Below, piece after piece: positions 1-5,805 of a stretch of 7,373 nt of DNA. Within the stretch, counting starts at the first letter, position 1, and each line of letters starts with the position of its first letter. Under the pieces are notes generated by a model that worked only from the letters and a program-made list of their open reading frames with translations, did no database searches and had not been told where the DNA came from. Origin of the DNA: Eubacterium sp. (lineage in GTDB: Bacteria > Bacillota > Clostridia > Oscillospirales > Acutalibacteraceae); NCBI GenBank assembly GCA_017543415.1, contig JAFYGD010000096.1:1-7373 (forward strand), given 5' to 3'. Position numbers and translations under genes: made by a program.

Positions 1-711
1 GGCGGCGACCGCTATTCATTGAGAATCCCGAAGGAAGAGGTTGAGCTTATACATAAAGCCTGCGCCGCGTTTGACAATGTAATTGTAAATATTATCGGCG
101 GCAGCGCGTATGTAATTGAGGAATGGAAGGACGAAGCAGACGCAATTCTTCATTCGTTTTACAGCGGAATGGAGGGCGGCAACGCTCTTGCAGAGCTCAT
201 TTCGGGCAGGGCGAACCCCTGCGGACACCTCCCGTTTACAATGGCAAAGGATGAAAACGATTATCCCGATTTCCTTTTTCCTAGCGCAAAAACAAGGGAT
301 ATTACCTACGGCTATTACCACGGCTACACCCTGCTTGATAAGGACGGAAAAAAAGCCGCTTATCCCTTTGGCTTCGGACTTTCTTATACGGATTTCAAAT
401 ATACTTATATCAAAGCAAGGGAATGCGGCGACACGGTTGAAATTTCGCTTAAAATTCAGAACACGGGAGAGCTTGACGGCAAAACGGTTGTTCAGGTTTA
501 CGCAGGAGCTCAGGGCGACCACCCCGTAAAGCTGCTTAAAGGTTTTAAGAAAGTATTTGTTCCCGCGGGCGAAAGCGTCAGCGAAAAGGTTATAATAAAT
601 AAAAACGATTTGAAATTCTATGAGCCTGACAATAAAGAATGGTATCTTGAAGATAAATATACCTTCTTTGTCGGTCAGGACAGTGAAAATACAAAGGCAG
701 TGACTTTATGA
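1..711 (+). CDS. Glycoside hydrolase family 3, C-terminal part (beta-glucosidase/beta-xylosidase type); 5' end outside window
   Basis: The reading frame is open from base 1, so the gene begins upstream; the TTG at 19 is an internal Leu codon. The visible 236 residues match the C-terminal part of GH3 enzymes. They begin in the second catalytic sub-domain with a GGDR..SLRIP stretch (1-10), followed by the GMEGGNALAELISG block (56-69), NPCGHLPFT (72-80), YGYYHGY (103-109) and the family signature YPFGFGLSYT (121-130). A fibronectin-III-like domain then runs to the end: QNTGELDGKTVVQVY at 153-167, LLKGFKKV at 178-185, PAGESV at 188-193. GH3 proteins are usually 700-900 residues, so about two thirds, including the catalytic nucleophile region, is not visible and no signal peptide can be judged. 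Substrate is unknown from this part. The downstream xylulokinase and isomerase suggest a pentose-releasing role (beta-xylosidase or arabinosidase), but beta-glucosidase is equally compatible with the motifs. Confidence 0.93.
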   Translation, partial: GGDRYSLRIPKEEVELIHKACAAFDNVIVNIIGGSAYVIEEWKDEADAILHSFYSGMEGGNALAELISGRANPCGHLPFTMAKDENDYPDFLFPSAKTRDITYGYYHGYTLLDKDGKKAAYPFGFGLSYTDFKYTYIKARECGDTVEISLKIQNTGELDGKTVVQVYAGAQGDHPVKLLKGFKKVFVPAGESVSEKVIINKNDLKFYEPDNKEWYLEDKYTFFVGQDSENTKAVTL

Positions 712-2090
712 ATTACTTTATCGGAATTGACCTCGGCACATCGGCGGTCAAGCTGATTTTAACTGACGAAAACGCCGGAATAATCAAAACCGTTTCAAAG
801 GAATATCCGCTTTATTTTCCCCGCCCCAACCGGAGCGAGCAGAACCCGGACGATTGGTGGAAGGCAGTTTGCGACGGTATTGAGGAAATAATTGAAGGCC
901 TTGAGCCCGAAAGCATACGCGCAATAGGCGTGGGCGGCCAGATGCACGGCCTTGTTATGCTTGACGAAAACGGCTTCGTTTTACGCCCCGCTATTCTGTG
1001 GAACGATACAAGAACGGGGAAGGAAACCGATTACCTGAACAACGTTATCGGCAAAGACAGGCTTCAGGCATTAACGGGCAATATTGCCTTTGCGGGTTTT
1101 ACCGCTCCCAAAATCCTGTGGGTTAAAGAAAACGAGCCCGAGGTATTTGAAAAATGCAGAAAAATCTGCCTGCCCAAGGATTACATTAACTTTAAGCTTA
1201 CAAGCGCGTTCGCTACCGACGTAAGCGACGCTTCGGGCACGCTGTATTTTGACGTTGAAAACAGAAAATGGTCGGCGGAGATGCTTGAAATCCTCGGCAT
1301 TGACGAAGACGTTTTGCCAAGGGTCTGCGAAAGCGCCGAGGTTATAGGCAAAACAAACCTTTTCGGCCTTGACGCTGACGTTGTAGCGGGAGCGGGAGAT
1401 AACGCCGCCGCTGCAATAGGAACCAACACCGTAAACGAAGGTCAGTGCAACATTTCACTCGGTACAAGCGGAACGGTGTTTATACCCACCGACGGCTACG
1501 TTAAAACCGAAAACCCCGCGCTTCACTCCTTTTGCCACGCAAACGGAAGGTATCACCTTATGGGCTGTATCCTTTCCGCAGCAAGCTGTAACAAATGGCT
1601 TAATGAAACCGTGTTTGAAGCGCCGTACAACGTAGGAACGGGGGAAGAAAACGATTTGTTTTTCCTTCCCTATATGTCGGGCGAGCGTTGTCCCCACAAT
1701 GACGGAAACGTTAAGGGCGCGTTCATAGGAATAACCCACGCAACTTCAAGGGAGAATATGCAAAGAGCCGTTTTTGAGGGCGTTTCCTTTGCCATCAGGG
1801 ATTGCCTTGAGCTCTGCCCGAACGAAATAAAAAAAGCCACGGTCTGCGGCGGCGGAACAAAAAGCAGGGAGTGGATGCAGATTTTAGCGGATATCCTCGG
1901 CATTGAGCTTTCCGTTATTCAAAACGAGGGCCCTGCGCTCGGCGGCGCGCTGCTTGCAGCGGGCAAAGCCGTTAATCCGAAAATAGAATTTACGGTAAAA
2001 CCAAGCGGTTTAACCGAAAAATATAATAAAAAATACGAAAAATTCAGACAGCTTTATCCGCTGCTGAAACCGTTTTACAAGGAGGACTGA
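708..2090 (+). CDS. xylB: Xylulokinase (FGGY carbohydrate kinase)
   Basis: A cytoplasmic kinase predicted to phosphorylate D-xylulose with ATP to D-xylulose 5-phosphate, feeding the pentose phosphate or phosphoketolase route. At 460 residues it is slightly shorter than E. coli XylB (484). Motifs in order: phosphate-binding GIDLGTSAVK (6-15), the xylulokinase substrate motif GGQMHG (76-81), LWNDTR (97-102), the catalytic base in AGAGDNAAAA with D231 (E. coli XylB uses D233), SLGTSGTV (250-257), PYMSGERCP (321-329), and the ATP-site block VCGGGTKSREWMQ (379-391) followed by GPALGGALLA (408-417). The QMHG plus GDNAA combination points to xylulokinase rather than glycerol kinase or ribulokinase, though FGGY specificity is not certain from motifs alone. 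The ATG overlaps the GH3 stop (ATGA, 708-711). Upstream there is only a weak AAAGG (693-697), so translation is probably coupled to GH3. The next gene starts 2 bases after the stop. Confidence 0.93.
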   Translation: MNYFIGIDLGTSAVKLILTDENAGIIKTVSKEYPLYFPRPNRSEQNPDDWWKAVCDGIEEIIEGLEPESIRAIGVGGQMHGLVMLDENGFVLRPAILWNDTRTGKETDYLNNVIGKDRLQALTGNIAFAGFTAPKILWVKENEPEVFEKCRKICLPKDYINFKLTSAFATDVSDASGTLYFDVENRKWSAEMLEILGIDEDVLPRVCESAEVIGKTNLFGLDADVVAGAGDNAAAAIGTNTVNEGQCNISLGTSGTVFIPTDGYVKTENPALHSFCHANGRYHLMGCILSAASCNKWLNETVFEAPYNVGTGEENDLFFLPYMSGERCPHNDGNVKGAFIGITHATSRENMQRAVFEGVSFAIRDCLELCPNEIKKATVCGGGTKSREWMQILADILGIELSVIQNEGPALGGALLAAGKAVNPKIEFTVKPSGLTEKYNKKYEKFRQLYPLLKPFYKED

Positions 2091-2092
2091 TT

Positions 2093-3571
2093 ATGAAAAA
2101 CATCCCTGATATTAAACTCGGTATTATTGCCGTGAGCCGCGACTGCTTTCCGATTGAGCTTTCGGTAAAAAGGCGCGAGGCTATTGTTAACGCCTTTGAC
2201 GGCGAGCTTTACGAGTGTCCCGTTACCGTTGAAAACGAGCTTGATATGCTTGACGCCGTTACGGACGTAACGCTTGAGGAGTGTAACGCTCTTGTTGTGT
2301 TTCTCGGTAACTTCGGCCCCGAAACTCCCGAAACCCTTATTGCCGAAAACTTTGACGGGCCCGTTATGTATGTTGCCGCTGCGGAGGGCGACGGCGATTT
2401 GATTAACGGCAGGGGAGACGCTTTTTGCGGTATGCTCAACTGCTCGTACAATCTTGCAATGCGTCATCTTGACGCTTACATACCCTCTTATCCCGTAGGC
2501 ACGGCTGACGATATTGCAAAAATGATAGCCGATTTTATTCCGATTGCAAGGGCGGTTATCGGCGTTAAGAATTTAAAGATAATCACCTTCGGTCCCCGTC
2601 CGCAGGATTTCTTTGCCTGCAACGCTCCGATTAAAGGACTGTATGAGCTCGGCGTTGAAATTGAGGAAAACAGCGAGCTTGACCTGCTTGTTGCCTATAA
2701 AGCTCACGAGGGCGACGCGCGCATTCCCGGGGTTTGCGAGGATATGGCAAACGAGCTCGGTACAAAGGGTAATAACTATCCGGAAATGCTGCCGAGAATG
2801 GCGCAGTTTGAACTCACCCTGCTTGACTGGGCGGAGGAGCATAAGGGCGCAAGGGAATTTGTTGTGTTTGCAGATAAATGCTGGCCCGCATTTCCCGAGC
2901 AGTTCGGCTTTGAGCCGTGCTATGTAAACTCAAGGCTTGCAAGCCGCGGAATTCCCGTTGCGTGCGAGGTTGATATTTACGGCGCGCTTTCGGAATACAT
3001 AGGCTCCTGCATTTCTGCAGACGCGGTAACGCTTCTTGATATTAACAACTCCGTTCCCGCTTCGCTTTACGAAAAAGAGATTAAGGGCAAAACGGATTAC
3101 GCTTTAACGGATACCTTTATGGCGTTCCACTGCGGCAACACTCCGTCCTGCAAAATGTGCGCGGACAGAGCCGTTAAGTACCAGCTTATTCAGCACAGAC
3201 TTCTTGAACCCGAGGGAAGCGAGCCTGATTTCACGCGCGGCACTCTTGAGGGCGATATTGCCGCGGGCGACATTACCTTCTACCGCCTTCAGTGCGACAG
3301 CGAGGGTAACCTCAGAAGCTATATTGCACAGGGAGAAATCCTTGACGTACCTACGGGCTCATTCGGCGGAATAGGCGTTTTTGCAATTCCCGAAATGGGC
3401 AGATTCTATCGCCATGTGCTTATTGAAAAGCATTTCCCGCACCACGGCGCAGTTGCCTTCGGTCATTACGGCAAGGCGCTTTATGAGGTGTTCCGTTTCC
3501 TCGGCGTTAAGGATATTGCCTACAATCAGCCGAAAGCAATGCTTTATAAAACCGAAAACCCGTTTGAATAA
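2093..3571 (+). CDS. L-fucose/L-arabinose isomerase family protein, probable pentose isomerase
   Basis: A 492-residue soluble protein resembling the L-fucose/L-arabinose isomerase superfamily: Mn-dependent aldose-ketose isomerases that include FucI (L-fucose, D-arabinose) and AraA (L-arabinose). The C-terminal half shows the family pattern: KCWPAFPEQFG (262-272), GIPVACEVDIYGAL (286-299), FHCGN (345-349) and a late His-rich segment HHGAVAFGHYGK (450-461). Likely metal/catalytic residues are E269, E292 or D294, H346 and one of H450/H451/H458, placed by position relative to the FucI acidic pair and C-terminal His; this mapping is by eye. The N-terminal half (1-170) is alpha/beta-like with few landmark motifs. 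The start is firm: AAGGAGG at 2079-2085, 7 bases from the ATG. Being 2 bases downstream of xylulokinase, it probably supplies that kinase's ketose, which would make it a D-xylose (or other pentose) isomerase rather than a true fucose enzyme. Substrate is inferred, not shown. It has 15 cysteines, including a C347/C353/C356 cluster. Confidence 0.82.
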   Translation: MKNIPDIKLGIIAVSRDCFPIELSVKRREAIVNAFDGELYECPVTVENELDMLDAVTDVTLEECNALVVFLGNFGPETPETLIAENFDGPVMYVAAAEGDGDLINGRGDAFCGMLNCSYNLAMRHLDAYIPSYPVGTADDIAKMIADFIPIARAVIGVKNLKIITFGPRPQDFFACNAPIKGLYELGVEIEENSELDLLVAYKAHEGDARIPGVCEDMANELGTKGNNYPEMLPRMAQFELTLLDWAEEHKGAREFVVFADKCWPAFPEQFGFEPCYVNSRLASRGIPVACEVDIYGALSEYIGSCISADAVTLLDINNSVPASLYEKEIKGKTDYALTDTFMAFHCGNTPSCKMCADRAVKYQLIQHRLLEPEGSEPDFTRGTLEGDIAAGDITFYRLQCDSEGNLRSYIAQGEILDVPTGSFGGIGVFAIPEMGRFYRHVLIEKHFPHHGAVAFGHYGKALYEVFRFLGVKDIAYNQPKAMLYKTENPFE

Positions 3572-3632
3572 ACACATTTTTTAAAAAGTTGCGTAATATG
3601 TTTATGAGAATATTACGGAACGAAGTGAAACA
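3572..3632 (+). promoter_or_regulatory. AT-rich spacer with 8-bp inverted repeat upstream of the ZIP transporter gene
   Basis: This 61-base gap is the largest between same-strand genes in the window and separates the sugar operon from the ZIP gene. It contains a perfect inverted repeat, CGTAATAT at 3592-3599 and ATATTACG at 3610-3617, with a 10-base centre, ending 15 bases before the ATG. No GC-rich hairpin with a T tract is seen, so transcription from the sugar operon may read through. A weak promoter can be drawn with TTGCGT (3589-3594, 3/6 match to -35) and TATTAC (3611-3616, 4/6 match to -10) 16 bases apart, overlapping the repeat. An operator is plausible but unproven. Confidence 0.35.
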
Positions 3633-4403
3633 ATGTTAGGCTTAGGACTTATGATACCGTTTGCCGGCACCGCACTCGGTGCGGCAATGGTATTCCTGAT
3701 GAAAAACGAAATAAACCAAAAGCTTGAAAAGTTGCTCCTCGGCTTTGCGTCGGGAGTGATGATAGCGGCTTCTGTATGGTCGCTTCTACTACCGTCCATT
3801 GAAATGTCAGAGGGCTACAGGTTTAAATTCCTTCCCGCGGCTGTCGGCTTTCTTTTCGGCGTTGCGTTTCTGCTTGTGCTTGACAGCGTGATACCGCACC
3901 TTCACATTGATAAATCGCAGGAGGGAATAAAAACCTCAAAGCTGAAAAAAACTACAATGATGACTCTTGCCGTTACCCTCCATAACATACCCGAGGGTAT
4001 GGCGGTCGGCGTAACGCTGGCAGCGGCTCTTAACAGCAGCTCCAAAGTAACAATGGCGGCGGCAACGGCGCTTTCGGTAGGTATTGCAATTCAGAATTTC
4101 CCCGAAGGCGCAATTATCTCAATGCCGCTTAAAAGCGAAGGCGCTTCAAAGGGAAAAGCATTTTTGCTCGGTATGCTTTCAGGCGCAGTGGAGCCCGTTT
4201 TCGGGCTTATTACGGTTTTGCTTACAAGCACCGTGCTGACTGCGCTGCCTTATCTTCTTTCCTTTGCGGCGGGCGCTATGATTTACGTTGTTGTTGAGGA
4301 ACTTATACCCGATTCTCAAACGGGTAAGCATTCAAATATTGCAACGGTAGGCCTTGCGGTAGGCTTTGTTACAATGATGATTCTGGACGTTTATTTCGGA
4401 TAG
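3633..4403 (+). CDS. ZIP family metal transporter (GufA-like), zinc/divalent cation uptake
   Basis: An integral membrane transporter of 256 residues with about eight predicted hydrophobic helices (roughly 1-23, 31-54, 67-85, 106-132, 140-163, 172-202, 203-225, 235-254), the usual ZIP size and layout. The two metal-binding helices carry HNIPEG (117-122, H117 and E121) and QNFPEG (154-159, Q154 and E158). A further acidic residue in EPVFG (E187) falls 29 residues after E158, the same spacing I recall between E211 and E240 of the structurally known Bordetella ZIP. The QN variant in the fifth helix is typical of the GufA branch. ZIP proteins move Zn2+ or other divalent cations into the cytoplasm; the exact metal cannot be told. 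The loop after helix 3 (HLHID, 89-93) supplies extra histidines. Start at 3633 is the first possible codon after an in-frame stop at 3594, but its ribosome site (GAAGTG) is weak; Met7 at 3651 is an alternative. It leads a likely operon with the next two genes. Confidence 0.9.
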   Translation: MLGLGLMIPFAGTALGAAMVFLMKNEINQKLEKLLLGFASGVMIAASVWSLLLPSIEMSEGYRFKFLPAAVGFLFGVAFLLVLDSVIPHLHIDKSQEGIKTSKLKKTTMMTLAVTLHNIPEGMAVGVTLAAALNSSSKVTMAAATALSVGIAIQNFPEGAIISMPLKSEGASKGKAFLLGMLSGAVEPVFGLITVLLTSTVLTALPYLLSFAAGAMIYVVVEELIPDSQTGKHSNIATVGLAVGFVTMMILDVYFG

Positions 4404-4420
4404 TATAAAGAGGACGGATT

Positions 4421-5077
4421 ATGTTTATAACAGTTAACGGAGTTAAGCTCTACTATGAAAAAAGCGGCAGCGGCAGACCGCTTATTATGGCGCATTGCAA
4501 CAGTATGACGCATAAGATTTTCAAAAAGGCGGTAAAGGTGCTTGAAAAGCATTTTACCGTTTACTGCCCCGATACCCGCGGCCACGGTAAAAGCGAAAAG
4601 GTCAGCGTTCTTCACTATGAGGATATGGCGGAGGATATGGCGCAGTTTATCAAAGCGCTTGAAATTGAAAAGCCGGTGTTTTACGGCTTTTCGGACGGGG
4701 GAATTACGGGGCTTATTCTCGCTTACCGTTACCCCGAGCTCCTTTCCGCGCTTATTGTAAGCGGCGCAAGCCTTAATCCCGACAGCACCAAGGATTTACC
4801 TATGAAATTCTTTAAGCTGTGGAGCCACGTTGACCGCAGCGACAAAATGCGTATTATGATGCGCGAGCCCGATATTACGGACGAAATACTTGAAGGAATT
4901 AACGTGCCGACCTTTGTAACCGCAGGTGAAAAGGATGTAATAAAACTCTCCCATACAGAGCATATTGCAAAAACAATCCCCGGCGCAACGCTGAAGATTT
5001 TTCCGAAAACGGGGCACAGCGGTTATATTATGAACAGTACAAAGATTGCGGATTATATTTTATCTGTTATTGATTAG
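4421..5077 (+). CDS. Alpha/beta-fold hydrolase, small cap
   Basis: A soluble 218-residue alpha/beta hydrolase with no signal peptide. The full catalytic triad is visible: nucleophile S91 in the elbow GFSDGG (89-94), acid D172 in AGEKDVI (168-174), and H199 in KTGHSGY (196-202). The DTRGHGKS motif (51-58) precedes the nucleophile as in many esterase and haloperoxidase-like relatives. The region between S91 and D172 is short, so the cap domain is reduced compared with typical 260-280-residue members. The oxyanion-side motif reads HCNS (25-28), where relatives normally have HGNG; Cys26 replaces a highly conserved glycine. Natural substrate is unknown; an ester, lactone or acyl-lipid hydrolase would all fit. 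The start has a clear AAAGAGG at 4407-4413, 7 bases upstream, and lies 17 bases after the ZIP stop, so the genes are probably cotranscribed. Confidence 0.88.
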   Translation: MFITVNGVKLYYEKSGSGRPLIMAHCNSMTHKIFKKAVKVLEKHFTVYCPDTRGHGKSEKVSVLHYEDMAEDMAQFIKALEIEKPVFYGFSDGGITGLILAYRYPELLSALIVSGASLNPDSTKDLPMKFFKLWSHVDRSDKMRIMMREPDITDEILEGINVPTFVTAGEKDVIKLSHTEHIAKTIPGATLKIFPKTGHSGYIMNSTKIADYILSVID

Positions 5078-5083
5078 CCTTGC

Positions 5084-5091
5084 AAAAGGAG
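5084..5091 (+). promoter_or_regulatory. Ribosome binding site deciding the start of the hemolysin III-like gene
   Basis: AAAAGGAG lies 9 bases before the ATG at 5101. It sets that ATG as the start and argues against the in-frame TTG at 5080, which lies upstream of this site and would add seven residues not typical of the family. Confidence 0.75.
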
Positions 5092-5100
5092 CCGTGTAAT

Positions 5101-5766
5101 ATGAAACCGTGGGAATCAATTTCACTTGTTGAATATACAGAAAAGGAAGAAATCCTGCATACCGCAACGCACGCGGCGGGGCTGATACTCTGCGGCTTTA
5201 TTGTTGCGCGTTGCCTTGTTCCTTCGGTTATGAGCGGAGACGTAATGCGTATTATCTGCGCATCGCTGTACTTCTTCGGAACAACGGTTATGTTTCTGAC
5301 CTCCGTTTTGTACCACGCGGCAAAAGAGGAAAAAAGCAAAAAGCTGCTCCGCCTTCTTGACCACTGTATGATATTTTTTGCGGTAGCGGGCACGGCAACG
5401 GGCTGCGTTCCTACCGTTTTTGAAACCGCAGGCAAAACCGCAGCGGTTTTAATGGCGGCGTTTGCCTGGGCGGGCGCGCTCAGCGGGTTGTTTTTAACTG
5501 TTTTTTCGTTTAAAAAAACACGCGCTCTTCAGATGGTTCTGTATATCGGCACTGCCCTTGCCTGCGCAATAGCGGGCGGAAAGGCGTTTAAGGTTTTGCC
5601 GAAGGACGCGTTTTATCACCTGCTTTTGGGCGGAGCGTTTCTTCTGCTCGGGGCTGCGCTTTACGGAATAGGCAAAAAGAAAAAATATTTTCATGCGGTT
5701 TTTCACGTTTTTATTGATATAGGACTTACCGTTTTCTTCCTCGGAATACAAAAATACTGCTTTTAA
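5101..5766 (+). CDS. Hemolysin III / PAQR family membrane protein
   Basis: A 221-residue integral membrane protein with about seven hydrophobic helices and little soluble sequence, the usual hemolysin III (YqfA/TrhA, PAQR) length. The metal-site residues that define this and related membrane hydrolases are present: S68 and H72 in TSVLYH (67-72), D87 and H88 in RLLDH (84-88), and the C-terminal H198 and H202 in FHAVFH (197-202). The N-terminal EEILHTATHAAG (16-27) matches the family's opening helix. In eukaryotic PAQRs (adiponectin receptors) these residues bind zinc and support lipid hydrolysis; bacterial members are linked to membrane homeostasis, and the haemolysin name is historical, so no toxin role should be assumed. 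The region after the Asp-His motif (ATGCVPTVFE, 99-108) departs from the usual Thr-Tyr-Thr-Pro-like segment, so it is a divergent member. It is 23 bases after the hydrolase gene and its TAA stop (5764-5766) begins the terminator stem. Confidence 0.87.
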   Translation: MKPWESISLVEYTEKEEILHTATHAAGLILCGFIVARCLVPSVMSGDVMRIICASLYFFGTTVMFLTSVLYHAAKEEKSKKLLRLLDHCMIFFAVAGTATGCVPTVFETAGKTAAVLMAAFAWAGALSGLFLTVFSFKKTRALQMVLYIGTALACAIAGGKAFKVLPKDAFYHLLLGGAFLLLGAALYGIGKKKKYFHAVFHVFIDIGLTVFFLGIQKYCF

Positions 5767-5805
5767 CAAATAAAAAACAGCCTGACGGCTGTTTTTTATT
5801 TGTTA
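5764..5805. terminator. Bidirectional intrinsic terminator between convergent genes
   Basis: A perfect 19-bp stem (5764-5782 paired with 5787-5805) closes a TGAC tetraloop (5783-5786). The GC core AACAGCC/GGCTGTT is flanked by an A tract on one side and a T tract on the other, so either strand's transcript ends in a hairpin followed by U residues. It serves both the hemolysin III-like operon (+) and the histidine kinase operon (-). The TAA stop of the + gene (5764-5766) and the stop plus last codons of the - gene (5796-5805) lie inside the stem. Confidence 0.95.

Noticed and set aside
19..21. TTG as a possible start codon of the GH3 gene
   Set aside because: The frame is open to base 1 and encodes the conserved GGDR..SLRIP stretch of GH3, so this is an internal Leu in a gene cut by the window edge.
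116..529. Open frame of 137 codons inside the GH3 gene, + strand
   Set aside because: It lies wholly inside a well-supported GH3 frame, has no family-like motifs and no ribosome site; it is a shadow frame.
3572..3600. Possible terminator after the isomerase gene (T6/A5 stretch)
   Set aside because: The run is only an AT palindrome without a GC-rich stem, so it is unlikely to work as an intrinsic terminator.
4092..4109. Gln instead of His in the fifth-helix metal motif of the ZIP protein (QNFPEG)
   Set aside because: The Gln form is normal for the GufA-like bacterial ZIP branch, so it marks the subfamily and is not a defect.
5080..5100. Upstream TTG start adding seven residues to the hemolysin III-like protein
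   Set aside because: The AAAAGGAG at 5084-5091 would lie inside the extended coding region, and it is ideally placed for the ATG at 5101.
5101..5766. Reading the hemolysin III-like gene as a toxin or virulence factor
   Set aside because: The family is widespread in harmless bacteria and related to PAQR membrane proteins; the haemolysin name is historical and nothing here points to a toxin.
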